Source of the DNA: Natronincola ferrireducens
GTDB taxonomy: Bacteria > Bacillota > Clostridia > Peptostreptococcales > Natronincolaceae
Direction of reading: 5' to 3'
DNA: 64,000 nt
NCBI RefSeq assembly: GCF_900100845.1
Contig: NZ_FNFP01000001.1
Location: 62,001-126,000, forward strand
How positions within the stretch are numbered: the stretch's first letter is position 1; every line of letters begins with the position of its first letter. Both the position numbers and the translations under genes were made by a program. The notes below the pieces were generated by a model. The model ran no database searches. It was not told the DNA's origin and worked only from the letters and a program-made list of their open reading frames with translations. This document shows, in pieces, positions 1-9,773 of this stretch.

Positions 1-1
1 T

Positions 2-562
2 TATCCAGGTGTAATCCTAAGGGGCAATACCATCATAGGAGAGGATTGCAGTATAGGTGCCGATAGTCGGATAGAAAATTCCACCATAGGAAAAGGGACA
101 ACCATCCACAACTCTACGATTTTAGACAGCCTGGTGGATGAGCATACCACCATAGGACCCTATGCCTATTTAAGACCTAAAAGTCAGATAGGAAAACACG
201 TAAAAATAGGGGATTTTGTTGAAGTAAAAAATGCCATTATCGGGGACTATTCTAAAGCCTCCCATTTAGCTTATATAGGAGATGCAGAGGTGGGTAGCCA
301 TGTGAATATAGGCTGTGGTGTTGTATTTGTCAATTACGATGGCAAGAACAAGCATAAAACCATTGTCAAGGACTATGCTTTTATTGGTAGCAATGCCAAC
401 TTAATAGCCCCTGTGACAGTGGAGGAATCTGGATATGTCGCCAGTGGCTCCACCATTACCAAGAAGGTGGAGCAAGGTGCCTTAGCAGTAAGCCGCAGCC
501 GTCAAGAAAACAAAGAAGGCTGGGTAAAACGTAAGGGTTTATTGAAAACAAAGGAGGAGTAA
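2..562 (+). CDS. glmU: GlmU, C-terminal part (bifunctional UDP-GlcNAc synthesis enzyme)
   Basis: This is the 3' end of glmU; the frame is open from the first base, so the uridyltransferase half lies outside the window. GlmU acetylates glucosamine-1-phosphate and then forms UDP-GlcNAc, the precursor for peptidoglycan, in the cytoplasm. The visible part is a left-handed beta-helix with hexapeptide repeats. It carries the acetyltransferase signatures [11 protein letters not shown] (with the family's catalytic His), [10 protein letters not shown] and the terminal [11 protein letters not shown] typical of GlmU. The first in-frame GTG (134) is internal and is not a start. The stop lies 5 bases before prs. 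The glmU-prs-pth-mfd order is conserved in many Firmicutes. Confidence 0.96.
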   Translation, partial: YPGVILRGNTIIGEDCSIGADSRIENSTIGKGTTIHNSTILDSLVDEHTTIGPYAYLRPKSQIGKHVKIGDFVEVKNAIIGDYSKASHLAYIGDAEVGSHVNIGCGVVFVNYDGKNKHKTIVKDYAFIGSNANLIAPVTVEESGYVASGSTITKKVEQGALAVSRSRQENKEGWVKRKGLLKTKEE

Positions 563-567
563 AAAAA

Positions 568-1515
568 GTGAACACCAGTGGTAATCAGATAAAAATATTT
601 TGTGGTAATGCTAACCCAGAATTAGCAAGAGAGATTGCTAGTGAGATAGGCATTCCCCTTGGAAATTGTGAAGTAGGAACCTTCAGTGACGGAGAAATTG
701 CTGTTAATATCAACGAAACCGTTAGGGGAGCTGACTTATTTGTGGTACAGCCCACCCACCCTCCAGTAAATGATAATTTAATGGAGTTGTTGATCCTAAT
801 AGACGCCTTTAAAAGGGCTTCGGCAGGAAGGATTACAGCTGTACTGCCCTACTACGGCTATGCCCGTCAGGATCGGAAAGCAAAGGCTAGAGATCCTATT
901 ACAGCTAAGCTAGTGGCGGATCTATTGACAACAGCTGGAGCCGATAGGGTGTTAACGATGGATTTACATGCTTCTCAAATTCAGGGCTATTTTGATATTC
1001 CTTTAGACCATCTATTAGGTGTACCTATATTAGCAAAATACTTTATCAAAAAGAATGTTCAAGACTTGGTTGTTGTCTCCCCTGATCTAGGTAGTGTTAC
1101 AAGGGCTAGAAATTTTGCCAATCATTTAGATGCCCCCATCGCTATCATTGACAAGCGGAGACCGAAGGCAAATGTTTCTGAGGTTATGAACATCATTGGT
1201 GAAGTAGAGGGTAAAAACGTTATCCTGATTGATGATATGATTGATACCGCTGGTACTATTACTCAAGGAGCCAATGCCCTAAAGGAATTTGGAGCCAAGG
1301 AGGTTTATGCCTGCTGTACCCATCCTGTATTATCTGGTCCCGCCATTGAAAGAATACAAAATTCCGCTATTAAGGAACTAATTGTTACCAACACCATCAG
1401 TCTTCCAGAGGAAAAAAAGATTGATAAAATACAGGTGATGTCAGTGGCACCTATTATTGCAGAAGCTATTCAAAGGATCTACAAAAACATTTCTGTAAGT
1501 CGGTTGTTTGACTAA
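568..1515 (+). CDS. prs: Ribose-phosphate pyrophosphokinase
   Basis: It makes PRPP from ribose-5-phosphate and ATP for purine, pyrimidine, histidine, tryptophan and NAD synthesis in the cytoplasm. At 315 residues it has the usual length for class I enzymes. The ATP-site RQDRK (about 100-104), the metal-binding [11 protein letters not shown] (about 132-142) and the PRPP loop DDMIDTAGT (about 222-230) are all present. The start is a GTG preceded by AAGGAGGAG, which overlaps the end of glmU, so the two genes are probably co-transcribed. PRPP is also the substrate of the HisZ/HisG enzyme encoded at the other end of the window. Confidence 0.97.
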   Translation: MNTSGNQIKIFCGNANPELAREIASEIGIPLGNCEVGTFSDGEIAVNINETVRGADLFVVQPTHPPVNDNLMELLILIDAFKRASAGRITAVLPYYGYARQDRKAKARDPITAKLVADLLTTAGADRVLTMDLHASQIQGYFDIPLDHLLGVPILAKYFIKKNVQDLVVVSPDLGSVTRARNFANHLDAPIAIIDKRRPKANVSEVMNIIGEVEGKNVILIDDMIDTAGTITQGANALKEFGAKEVYACCTHPVLSGPAIERIQNSAIKELIVTNTISLPEEKKIDKIQVMSVAPIIAEAIQRIYKNISVSRLFD

Positions 1516-1551
1516 ACCCAACCTCCATAGGAAGAATAGGAGGCATTATAA

Positions 1552-2109
1552 ATGTATATTATTGCAGGTCTGGGAAACCCAGGGAAAAGATACGATGGTA
1601 CCCGACATAATGTGGGCTTTGAAGCCATAGACCTACTGGCCCATCGTAATGGTATAAAGGTAAACAAGCTTAAGCACAAAGCCCTCTATGGAGAAGGTTT
1701 CTGGGGTGGTGAGAAGGTTGTCCTCGTAAAACCCCAAACCTTTATGAACCTAAGTGGAGAAAGCCTTCGAGATATGATGGAGTTTTATAAGCTGGATATA
1801 AAAAATCTTATTGTTATTTATGACGATGTTGATATAGAGGTGGGGACCCTCAGAATACGACAAAAAGGCAGCTCTGGAAGTCATAATGGTATGAAATCCA
1901 TTATCCATCAACTGCAGTCCCATGACTTTCCAAGGATACGGATTGGTATAGGAAAGCCTCAATATGGGGACTTGGCCGATTATGTCCTGGGAAGATTTTC
2001 AAAGGAGGAAATTTCTCCTACAGTGGAGGCTATAGAAAGGGCGGCCTTGGCAGTGGAATCCATTGTAAAGGAAGGTATAGAACTGGCCATGAACCGATAC
2101 AATGGATAG
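1552..2109 (+). CDS. pth: Peptidyl-tRNA hydrolase
   Basis: It cleaves the ester of peptidyl-tRNAs that drop off the ribosome, recycling tRNA. The 185 residues match bacterial Pth. The N-terminal [18 protein letters not shown] contains the conserved Asn9 and catalytic His19. The motif [11 protein letters not shown] (around 88-98) carries the conserved Asp, and [11 protein letters not shown] follows as in the family. AGGAGG lies 9 bases before the ATG. The gene is 36 bases downstream of prs and 21 bases before the next small gene, in the same apparent operon as glmU and prs. Confidence 0.97.
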   Translation: MYIIAGLGNPGKRYDGTRHNVGFEAIDLLAHRNGIKVNKLKHKALYGEGFWGGEKVVLVKPQTFMNLSGESLRDMMEFYKLDIKNLIVIYDDVDIEVGTLRIRQKGSSGSHNGMKSIIHQLQSHDFPRIRIGIGKPQYGDLADYVLGRFSKEEISPTVEAIERAALAVESIVKEGIELAMNRYNG

Positions 2110-2130
2110 CTAAAAAGAGGAGTAAAACCT

Positions 2131-2517
2131 ATGATAACCACCATCATGGCAGGCATATTGTCGGCTATACTTGCTTATTTATGTAATAAGGTGATTTTAA
2201 AATCCTTTAGAGACGAAGGACTTACAATTTTAGTACCTCTTTTGGAGGAGATGGCAAAGACCACCTTTGCCCTCCTCCTTAAAACCAATATGATAGGAAC
2301 CCATTTCATCTTTGGATGTATTGAAGGAATTTACGATATCATTACTTCTTCAAAAAGAATAGGAAAATGGGCTGCTGTGGCTAGTATCCTTAGCCATAGC
2401 TTTTTTGGCATGGTCACCTATCTAACCTATACAAGAACCAAGCAGGCTTTAATAGCCATTATACTGTCTTGGATTCTCCACAGCGGATGGAATTGGTATG
2501 TAGTAAAAAAATTATAA
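2131..2517 (+). CDS. Small membrane protein with PrsW-like intramembrane protease motifs
   Basis: A 128-residue, strongly hydrophobic protein with about four membrane segments. Its conserved-looking polar residues match the PrsW family order: EExxK at 39-43 (LEEMAK), FxxxE at 61-65 (FGCIEG), a third-motif His at 89 (SHSFFG) and HxxxN at 117-121 (HSGWN). PrsW in Bacillus is a roughly 220-residue protease that cuts anti-sigma factor RsiW, so this would be a minimal version. The resemblance comes from motif order only. A CPBP-type protein is the main alternative. A GAGG-type ribosome binding site precedes the ATG. The TAA stop falls on the first bases of the hairpin repeat that separates this gene from mfd. 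Confidence 0.6.
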   Translation: MITTIMAGILSAILAYLCNKVILKSFRDEGLTILVPLLEEMAKTTFALLLKTNMIGTHFIFGCIEGIYDIITSSKRIGKWAAVASILSHSFFGMVTYLTYTRTKQALIAIILSWILHSGWNWYVVKKL

Positions 2518-2627
2518 CTAAATTAACATGTCCCCCCGCCTCTATAGGCGGTGGGTTCCACTTAATTTTTTCAGGGGAAGTTCAATCCTCCACTGAAATC
2601 GTTGAATAACGGGGAAAGCCCTTATTG
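2513..2627 (+). repeat. Dispersed 115-bp three-hairpin repeat, copy A
   Basis: This segment matches 23509-23624 in reverse complement at about 90% identity with one indel. It can fold as three hairpins: a GC-rich one (CCGCC TCTATA GGCGG), a second with CTCC/GGAG-type arms around TTCAA, and a third bounded by GTTGAAT and ATTCAAC-like arms enclosing GGG/CCC. It fills the gap between the PrsW-like gene and mfd and ends 17 bases before the mfd start. The two copies carry different substitutions, so both derive from a common ancestor. A non-autonomous IS200/IS605-type remnant or a small structured RNA is my inference. Confidence 0.75.
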
Positions 2628-2644
2628 AAAGAGCAGGTGCAAAA

Positions 2645-5600
2645 ATGAAGAAAAACATACTATTATCACCAATGGAACGTTCACTACAATATATACAGCT
2701 ATTAGAAGCTTTAAAGGGGCATATGACCCCTGTGGGAGTCCATGGATTAAACGATTCACAAAAATCCCACTTGATTTATGGGGTTTTCGAAGGCTTAAAT
2801 CGTCAGATTTGTCTATTAACTTATAGTGAATTAGAGGCACAACAAATTTATCAGGATCTGAAGTTTTATCTAAAGGAGGAAGTCCTTTTTTTCCCATCAA
2901 AGGATGTTGTTTTTTATGATATAGAAGCTATTGGAGATGAAGTTAAGGAGGAAAGAATAAAAACCCTTGACAGGCTGGTGAAGGGAGGACCTGCTATTGT
3001 AGTAGCTTCCATAGAAGCACTGCTTTTAAAGATAACTCCTCCACATATCTATAAAAAATATCAATTGACATTAAAGGTTGGGGAAACCCTTGACCTCCAT
3101 CAAATTATCGAAACCTTTATCATGCAGGGCTACGAAAGAACTGAACGGGTGGATACCAAAGGTCAGTTCAGTATTCGAGGTGGAATCATAGATATTTTTC
3201 CGTTGACAGAGGAAAATCCCCTTCGAATAGAGCTTTTTGATGATGAAGTTGACTCCATCCGCTATTTCCATGGAGATACCCAGAAGTCTATTGAAAAAGT
3301 TCAACAAATAAAGATCTATCCTGCCACAGAGATTATTATAGAAACCCAAAATCATAATGAAGTCATTGGTAAGCTATCCCAAGAATTAAAAAGTACCCTA
3401 AAAAAGCTGGATTCAGCCCCAGGGGAAAAGCTACAGCTGAAAATAGGGGAAGTGATGGAAAAGCTCTCTACCCTAGGGAACTTTGAAGGTATCCAACGGT
3501 TTTTGCCCTATATCTATGAAAAGACCGGCTCCCTCTTAGATTATCTTCAGGGGGAGGCAGTAGTGATGCTTGATGAACCCGATAGGGGGAAGGAAAAAAT
3601 CAAGGACTTCCATGAGGAATTTCGAGAAAATTTCAAAACCCTGTTGGAACGGGGGGAGGTTTTGCCCGGCCAGGGGAACTTATTGTTTACCTATGACGAT
3701 ATCCTTAGAAGCCTAAAAAACCGTAGCCTTGTTACCTCCAGTCTTTTACCCAAAAATCATCCAGATTTTCAGCCTAAGGAGATTATTAACTTTACCTCAA
3801 GACCTGTACAGACCTTCCATGGGAAAATGAACCTTCTGTTGCCAGAGATAAAAAACCTTGTAAAAAAAGGCTATAAAACTGTACTGGTGACAGCCACCAA
3901 GGAAAAGGCGTTAAAATTAATGGAAACCTTTAGGGAGCAAGGAATTCCTGTGGATTTTACAGTGAAGGAGGGGGATGCCCTGCCGGCTAGCAGGGTCACC
4001 ATTCTACAGGGAAACCTTTATCGAGGCTTTGAGTATGTAGATGTAAAATATATTCTTATCACAGATTATGAAATCTACGGTGTTCATAAAAAGAAGAAGC
4101 AAAAAATTAAACGAAAAGATGCAGCCCCCATTAAGTCCTTTATCGATTTAAAGGTGGGGGACTATGTAGTCCACGAGGGTCATGGTATTGGTAAATATAT
4201 CGGTATAGAGGAGTTAAAGGTAGAGGGAATAAAGAAGGACTATTTAAAAATCCGTTATTCTGGAGAAGATAATCTTTACGTTCCGACAGACCAGATGGAT
4301 TTAATACAAAAATATATCGGTGCCGATGATAAAACCCCGAAGCTCAACAAGCTAGGGGGGACAGAATGGGTTAAAACAAAGGCAAAGGCTAAAAAGGCCA
4401 TTGAGGATATGGCAAAGGATCTTTTGAAACTCTATGCCGAAAGGGAAGAAAGTAAAGGCTATGGCTTCTCCCGGGATACCGATTGGCAAAAACAGTTTGA
4501 ATACCTCTTTCCCTATGAAGAAACCCCTGATCAGCTAAGGGCTATTCAAGAAGTAAAAGAAGACATGGAGCAGGAGCGCCCCATGGATAGACTTCTATGT
4601 GGGGATGTGGGTTATGGAAAAACAGAGATAGCCATTAGAGCAGCCTTTAAGGCTGTGATGGATAGCAAACAGGTGGCTCTACTGGTTCCCACCACCATTT
4701 TAGCCCAGCAGCATTATAATAATTTCAAGGAACGATTTTCTGGGTTTCCTGTAACCGTAGATATGTTAAGTCGTTTTAGAACAGCCGCCCAGCAAAAACA
4801 AACCTTAGAAAATGTTAGAACAGGAAACGTAGACATCCTTATTGGGACCCACCGGATTTTATCCAAGGATATAGCCTTCAAGGATTTAGGCCTCTTAATC
4901 GTAGATGAAGAGCAACGATTTGGTGTAAAGCATAAGGAGGTCCTAAAACAGCTGAAACAGTCTGTAGATGTCCTGACCCTAACGGCTACACCTATCCCCC
5001 GTACCCTCCATATGTCTATGATAGGAATAAGGGATATGAGTGTTATTGAAGATCCTCCAGAGGAAAGGTATCCCGTCCAAACCTATGTTGCCGGATACAA
5101 TGAAGCCTTGATAGGGGATGCCATTGGCAGGGAAATTGTAAGGGGTGGACAGGTATACTATGTTTACAATCGGGTACAGGGAATTCATCAGGTGGCGGCA
5201 AGATTAGGGACTTTGGTACCCCAAGCCAGAATAGCTGTTGCCCACGGTCAGATGAGTGAGCGGCAGCTGGAAAAGCTTATGCTGGAATACTATCATGGTG
5301 AATATGATGTATTGGTATGCACCACCATTATCGAAACGGGATTGGATATTGCCAATGTCAATACTATTATTATACAGGATGCTGATAGACTAGGGCTTTC
5401 CCAGCTTTATCAGCTCAGGGGAAGGGTAGGAAGGTCTAATCGTCAAGGCTATGCCTATTTATTGTACGAAAAGGATAAAATTCTTTCAGAGGTGGCAGAA
5501 AAACGGTTAAAGGCCATCAAGGAGTTTACAGAATTTGGCTCAGGATTTAAGATTGCCATGAGGGATTTAGAAATCCGTGGAGCCGGAAACCTTTTAGGCT

Positions 5601-6163
5601 CAGAGCAGCATGGACATATGGCTTCTATTGGCTACGACCTTTATGTGAAGCTATTGGAGGAAACCATAGGAGAGCTAAAGGGACAAGTAATAGAAAAATA
5701 CGAGGATACCATGATGGAGCTCAACGTAGATGCCTATATTTCAGAAAAGTACATTTCTAACCAAAGCCATAAAATAGAGATCTATAAGAAAATAGCCTCC
5801 ATTCGAAACCAAGAGGATATGTACATGATAGAGGAAGAGATAGAGGATCGCTTTGGTGACATTCCTTTAAGTGCTAGAAACCTACTATTGATTTCCTACA
5901 TTAAGGCTTTAGCCAAAAACTTAAAAATCCAGTATATTTCCCAAAAAGACAAACAAATCAAGATTCAGTTTAAGGAGGGTAAAGTCCTAAGACCAGAATA
6001 CATTGTAGAGCTGATGGACCAGTATCGATGGAAGCTTAGTATCCATGGAGGGGACCAACCCCATTTCCTTTATAAAGTCCAGACCCAAGACCAAAACAGG
6101 GTACTGATGGACCTAAAAGACATCATAGAAAAAATTAGTGGTTTAAAAAAGACAGAAAGTTAG
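2645..6163 (+). CDS. mfd: Transcription-repair coupling factor Mfd
   Basis: Mfd removes RNA polymerase stalled at DNA lesions and recruits UvrA. The 1172 residues match the family. A UvrB-like damage module occupies roughly 1-400. The RNA-polymerase-interacting CarD-like domain starts near 500 (GDYVVHEGHGIGKYIG). The RecG-like translocase has Walker A GDVGYGKTE near 653, the DEEQ box (VDEEQRFGVKHKE) near 754 and the helicase motif QLRGRVGRS near 925. The TRCF domain is at the C-terminus. The ribosome binding site (GCAGGTG) is weak for this genome. The hairpin repeat just upstream may have replaced native leader sequence. Confidence 0.98.
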   Translation: MKKNILLSPMERSLQYIQLLEALKGHMTPVGVHGLNDSQKSHLIYGVFEGLNRQICLLTYSELEAQQIYQDLKFYLKEEVLFFPSKDVVFYDIEAIGDEVKEERIKTLDRLVKGGPAIVVASIEALLLKITPPHIYKKYQLTLKVGETLDLHQIIETFIMQGYERTERVDTKGQFSIRGGIIDIFPLTEENPLRIELFDDEVDSIRYFHGDTQKSIEKVQQIKIYPATEIIIETQNHNEVIGKLSQELKSTLKKLDSAPGEKLQLKIGEVMEKLSTLGNFEGIQRFLPYIYEKTGSLLDYLQGEAVVMLDEPDRGKEKIKDFHEEFRENFKTLLERGEVLPGQGNLLFTYDDILRSLKNRSLVTSSLLPKNHPDFQPKEIINFTSRPVQTFHGKMNLLLPEIKNLVKKGYKTVLVTATKEKALKLMETFREQGIPVDFTVKEGDALPASRVTILQGNLYRGFEYVDVKYILITDYEIYGVHKKKKQKIKRKDAAPIKSFIDLKVGDYVVHEGHGIGKYIGIEELKVEGIKKDYLKIRYSGEDNLYVPTDQMDLIQKYIGADDKTPKLNKLGGTEWVKTKAKAKKAIEDMAKDLLKLYAEREESKGYGFSRDTDWQKQFEYLFPYEETPDQLRAIQEVKEDMEQERPMDRLLCGDVGYGKTEIAIRAAFKAVMDSKQVALLVPTTILAQQHYNNFKERFSGFPVTVDMLSRFRTAAQQKQTLENVRTGNVDILIGTHRILSKDIAFKDLGLLIVDEEQRFGVKHKEVLKQLKQSVDVLTLTATPIPRTLHMSMIGIRDMSVIEDPPEERYPVQTYVAGYNEALIGDAIGREIVRGGQVYYVYNRVQGIHQVAARLGTLVPQARIAVAHGQMSERQLEKLMLEYYHGEYDVLVCTTIIETGLDIANVNTIIIQDADRLGLSQLYQLRGRVGRSNRQGYAYLLYEKDKILSEVAEKRLKAIKEFTEFGSGFKIAMRDLEIRGAGNLLGSEQHGHMASIGYDLYVKLLEETIGELKGQVIEKYEDTMMELNVDAYISEKYISNQSHKIEIYKKIASIRNQEDMYMIEEEIEDRFGDIPLSARNLLLISYIKALAKNLKIQYISQKDKQIKIQFKEGKVLRPEYIVELMDQYRWKLSIHGGDQPHFLYKVQTQDQNRVLMDLKDIIEKISGLKKTES

Positions 6164-6199
6164 ATATAATAGAAGAAGAATGAATAGGAGTTGATAAAA

Positions 6200-7168
6200 A
6201 TGAGTGGGAGAAAAACCAGAAAAAAACTAATCCTGGTAGCAATGTTATTAATAGCAGCACTACTTTTTACTGCATGTTCTAGCCCCCAAAAGATTTCAGA
6301 GGATGCTGTAGCGGTGGTTAATGGAACCAATATTCCCATGGAGGAATTTGAAAAGCTTTTGGCATTACAACGAATTGAGTACGAAATGATGTATGGACCA
6401 GATATCCTTACCCAAGATTTAGGAACGGGGATGACCCTTTTAGATACGATTAAAAAAGGTGTTTTAGAAAACCTAGTTAAAAGTGAAATTCTTTTACAGG
6501 AAGCCATGAAAAATAATATCACTGTAGAAGATGAAGACATTGAAGAAGCCTATAACTCCTATGTGGAGCATATGGAAGGAAACGAAGATCTCAAGGTGTT
6601 TACAGAGGAAAATAATATCGATGAAGCCTTTGTCAGAAAGGAAATGAAAAAGAATCTAATCATTCATAGATATAGAGACTTTTATTTTGAAAACCTAGAA
6701 ATTGACGAAGCAGCAGCAGAGGCCTACTATGGGGACAATCCTCTAGAGTTTGTAAGCAAAGTAAGTGCAAAGCACATTTTAGTACTGGCTGCAACAGAAG
6801 ATGCTGAAGGTAAGGCAGAGGAGCTACTAAGCAAAATCAACAATGAAGAAGAATTTTCAGCCTTATTTGAACAATATGTGGAAGCAGCAGCGGGAGATGA
6901 AATTATCGCAGAGGAATTAGGCTACTTTGGAAGACAGCAAATGGTTCCAGAATTTGAAGCAGCTGCCTTCTCCTTAAACCCTGGGGAAATCAGTGATATT
7001 GTACAAACCTCATTTGGATACCATATTATTTTGGTAGAAGATAAGGAAACCTATTCATTTGAAGAAATGAAGGACTATATAATTCAATTTCTGAAGCAGA
7101 AGGATTTTGAAATTCATATAGGGGAATTAGAGGAAAAATCAAATATTACTAAGCGAGAAGAGCTATAA
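6200..7168 (+). CDS. PrsA/SurA-like peptidyl-prolyl isomerase lipoprotein
   Basis: An extracytoplasmic foldase of the parvulin type that helps fold secreted proteins on the outer face of the membrane. It has a lysine-rich n-region, a hydrophobic segment and lipobox LFTAC (Cys26 counted from the ATG), so it should be a lipoprotein. A SurA-type N-terminal helical region follows. The parvulin domain starts at VSAKHILV and ends with GYHIILVEDK, including ELGYFGRQQMVPEFEAAAF. I chose the ATG at 6200 because AGGAG at 6186-6190 is correctly spaced for it and abuts the upstream TTG. A rho-independent terminator follows. In this genome it would serve the many exported surface proteins. Confidence 0.9.
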   Translation: MSGRKTRKKLILVAMLLIAALLFTACSSPQKISEDAVAVVNGTNIPMEEFEKLLALQRIEYEMMYGPDILTQDLGTGMTLLDTIKKGVLENLVKSEILLQEAMKNNITVEDEDIEEAYNSYVEHMEGNEDLKVFTEENNIDEAFVRKEMKKNLIIHRYRDFYFENLEIDEAAAEAYYGDNPLEFVSKVSAKHILVLAATEDAEGKAEELLSKINNEEEFSALFEQYVEAAAGDEIIAEELGYFGRQQMVPEFEAAAFSLNPGEISDIVQTSFGYHIILVEDKETYSFEEMKDYIIQFLKQKDFEIHIGELEEKSNITKREEL

Positions 7169-7177
7169 TAAATAAAG

Positions 7178-7207
7178 ACAGGTGCTGAAGCACCTGTTCT
7201 TTATTTT
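7178..7207 (+). terminator. Rho-independent terminator after the foldase gene
   Basis: The perfect 8-bp stem ACAGGTGC/GCACCTGT with a TGAA loop is followed by TCTTTATTTT. It ends the glmU-to-foldase transcription unit. Confidence 0.88.
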
Positions 7208-7208
7208 A

Positions 7209-7337
7209 GGCTATGTTAAAGGTAGACGTATTCTATAAATAAAACTATGACAAGATATTGAGGGATTGTCACGCTGAGGCGATGGATATCAAGGATTCAT
7301 AGGATGTAAAAATCAACAATAGGGTTTAACAGAGGCT
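7209..7337. repeat. MITE-like repeat, degenerate copy
   Basis: The left end GGCTATGTTAAA and the right end TTTAACAGAGGC form imperfect terminal inverted repeats. The interior has TGTCACGCTGAGGCGATGG, a worn version of the GTCATCCTGA palindrome found in sister copies (40229-40424, 51306-51500). It contains no coding sequence. It sits between the foldase terminator and spoVT. Confidence 0.6.
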
Positions 7338-7435
7338 TGTTTTTAAAAAGTAAAATTGTTCCAATGAATAAAAAACAAAGATTGGTAAAATACTATGATT
7401 ACACTAAATTTTACTTTAGCTAGGAGGGAATGGTA

Positions 7436-7987
7436 GTGAAAGCGACTGGAATAGTAAGACGCATAGATGATTTGGGAAGAGTAGTCATTCCTAAGGAAAT
7501 TAGAAGAACCTTAAGAATTAGAGAAGGAGATCCTCTTGAGATATTTACTGACCGTGAAGGTGAGGTTATTTTAAAAAAATATTCTCCAATAGGGGAGCTC
7601 AGTGAGTTTGCCACAGAGTATGCAGAATCATTGCAGGAATCACTAGGGCATATTGCAATTATAACCGATAGAGATACTATTATAGCCGTAGCTGGACACT
7701 CGAAAAAAGAATATTTAGAGAAACGAGTAAGCAAAACCCTAGAACGTATGATGGAGGAAAGAGAGCCCATTGTATTGAACGAGGGGGAACAAATGTATCC
7801 TATAGCTGTCGATGAAGGAGAGGATGGCAAATATACAGCACAGGTAATAGCTCCTATTATTACCCAGGGAGACCCTATCGGAACCGTCATTATTTGTTCC
7901 AAAAACAGTGGCGTAAACATGGGTGAGGTTGAGAAGAAGATAGCAGCAACAGCTGCAGCCTTTTTATCCAAACAAATGGAACAATAG
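7436..7987 (+). CDS. spoVT: Stage V sporulation regulator SpoVT
   Basis: An AbrB-family DNA-binding regulator that in Bacillus tunes forespore sigma-G genes. The first 50 residues form the swapped-hairpin AbrB fold (MKATGIVRRIDDLGRVVIPK); the rest is a GAF-like domain, giving 183 residues against 178 in Bacillus. I chose the GTG at 7436 because AGGAGGG at 7422-7428 is 7 bases upstream. The ATG at 7430 leaves only one base and would add two residues missing from known SpoVT. It opens the spoVT-to-spoIIE block. Its upstream DNA is occupied by a MITE-like repeat. Confidence 0.95.
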   Translation: MKATGIVRRIDDLGRVVIPKEIRRTLRIREGDPLEIFTDREGEVILKKYSPIGELSEFATEYAESLQESLGHIAIITDRDTIIAVAGHSKKEYLEKRVSKTLERMMEEREPIVLNEGEQMYPIAVDEGEDGKYTAQVIAPIITQGDPIGTVIICSKNSGVNMGEVEKKIAATAAAFLSKQMEQ

Positions 7988-7995
7988 AAAAATCT

Positions 7996-8024
7996 AGCTC
8001 CGTAAAGGCGGGGCTGTTTTTTTT
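7996..8024 (+). terminator. Terminator after spoVT
   Basis: A 7-bp stem, AGCTCCG/CGGGGCT with one T-G pair, is followed by G and eight Ts. Confidence 0.85.
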
Positions 8025-8135
8025 ATGTAAAGTCTGCTATAATCAATAGGTAATTGTGGAGATGGGTCTTGGCATTCTGTGTTGTTGACCTTGTCCTTGA
8101 TTGTATCTTAACGTTAATATTGTGGAGGAATTGTG

Positions 8136-9740
8136 ATGAAGAAGGATACCTTTTTAAAGGGTGCAGTGATTTTAGGTGCTGCAGGCATGATTGTAAAAGT
8201 AATGGGAGCATTTTTTAGAATTCCATTGGGAAGAATTCTTGAATCAGAAGGTCTAGGCTATTATCAAGTAGGTTACACTGTTTTTAATCTTTTATTAGCC
8301 TTTACTGCTGCAGGCTTTCCCACAGCCATATCTAAATTAGTTTCGGAAAAACGGGCGAAAGGAGATTATCAAGGAGCCCATAAAATATTTAAGACATCTT
8401 TTTATCTGTTGGTGGGATTAGGAGGGATAGGTTCCATTGCTTTAGCTCTGTTAACATCATTTTTAGTCACCAACGTATTCCAAAGTCCCAACACCTATTA
8501 TGCTGTACTAGCATTATCGCCAGCTGTATTTTTTGTTGCCGTGCTAGCATCCTTTAGGGGCTATTTCCAAGGGATGAAGGATATGAAACCCACTGCTATT
8601 TCTCAAATAGTAGAGCAGGCAGGGAAGGTATTATTTGGCCTATCCTTGGCGATAGTACTATTAAGACGCTTCGACATAGCATACGCAGCTGGTGGTGCCT
8701 CCTTTGGAACAGGCATCGGTGCAGCTTTTGCCCTAGTGATGATGGTATTTCTTTATCGTAAAAGGAAAGATAAAATTTTTCCTGCAGAGGGACAAGCAAT
8801 AGATGCTGAAGAGGAAACCTCTGAGGAGATTGTTAAAAACCTTTTAAAAATTGCTATTCCTATTGCCATAGGAGCAGCGGTGATGCCCCTAATTAATATT
8901 GTAGACACTTTTGTAGTATTGAGGAGATTACAGGCTATCGGTTATAGTGTTGAAGAAGCCACCAGTCTTTATGGACAGCTACAGGGCATGGCAAACACCT
9001 TGGTGAACCTGCCACAGGTCTTGACGGTAGCATTGGCCATGAGTATTGTCCCGGTTATTTCTGAATCCGCCGCCACAAATGACTGGCAAGCTGTCAGAGG
9101 AGATACAAAGTCAGCCTTAAGGGTGGCTCTGTTGATAGGATTACCAGCCTCCGTGGGATTGGCGGTATTATCCACCCCCATCATGAGGATGCTGTTCCCT
9201 GCAGAGCCGGCAACTGTGGGACAGATTTTGCTTTTCCTTGCATTTGCAGTAACCTTTTTAGCTCCCCTCCAGACCTTAACGGGGGTATTACAGGGTCTAG
9301 GGAAACCAGATGTACCTGTAAAAAATCTAATGGTGGGAGCCGCCTTTAAATTTGTTGTTACCTATGGACTGACGGGTATACCAGCACTGAATGTTAAGGG
9401 GGCGGCTATAGGAACTGTAACTGCCTATATGGTAGCCTTTTTCCTAAACTTTTTAGCCGTGAAAAAAGAAACAAATGTTACCTTTGAGATCCAGCAGTTT
9501 GTTATAAAACCTATACTATCGGTGACAACCATGGGATTTGTTGTATATGCTTTATACAGACAGCTATACCCCTTCCTTGGCAACAGCTTATCTACAGTAG
9601 GATCCATCGCTGTAGGAGCCGCTGTTTATGGAATCATGCTACTAAAAACCCAAACCATCATTAAGGAAGACTTCGACCTACTACCTGGTGGAGGGAAATT
9701 GTTAAAAGTGCTTCATAAGATGAAACTTATCAAGGAATAA
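8136..9740 (+). CDS. SpoVB/MurJ-like lipid flippase (YabM type)
   Basis: A polytopic inner-membrane protein of the MOP/MATE superfamily, 534 residues with about 14 predicted membrane segments. Relatives move lipid-linked cell-wall or cortex precursors across the membrane. Supporting features are the opening FLKGAVILGAAGMIVKVMGA, the basic segment AVILLRRF-type loops and the paired-bundle hydrophobic pattern typical of SpoVB and MurJ. Position between spoVT and mazG matches Bacillus yabM. I chose the ATG at 8136 because GGAGG at 8124-8128 gives 7-base spacing; a GTG at 8133 is too close. Whether it acts in vegetative wall or spore cortex synthesis cannot be told from the sequence. Confidence 0.88.
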   Translation: MKKDTFLKGAVILGAAGMIVKVMGAFFRIPLGRILESEGLGYYQVGYTVFNLLLAFTAAGFPTAISKLVSEKRAKGDYQGAHKIFKTSFYLLVGLGGIGSIALALLTSFLVTNVFQSPNTYYAVLALSPAVFFVAVLASFRGYFQGMKDMKPTAISQIVEQAGKVLFGLSLAIVLLRRFDIAYAAGGASFGTGIGAAFALVMMVFLYRKRKDKIFPAEGQAIDAEEETSEEIVKNLLKIAIPIAIGAAVMPLINIVDTFVVLRRLQAIGYSVEEATSLYGQLQGMANTLVNLPQVLTVALAMSIVPVISESAATNDWQAVRGDTKSALRVALLIGLPASVGLAVLSTPIMRMLFPAEPATVGQILLFLAFAVTFLAPLQTLTGVLQGLGKPDVPVKNLMVGAAFKFVVTYGLTGIPALNVKGAAIGTVTAYMVAFFLNFLAVKKETNVTFEIQQFVIKPILSVTTMGFVVYALYRQLYPFLGNSLSTVGSIAVGAAVYGIMLLKTQTIIKEDFDLLPGGGKLLKVLHKMKLIKE

Positions 9741-9773
9741 GGTTGAGGCTTTTGTAAGAAGGGAGTGAATATA

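Noticed and set aside
7209-7435. Sigma-G promoter before spoVT
   Set aside because: No convincing -35/-10 pair was found; the DNA is largely MITE-derived.
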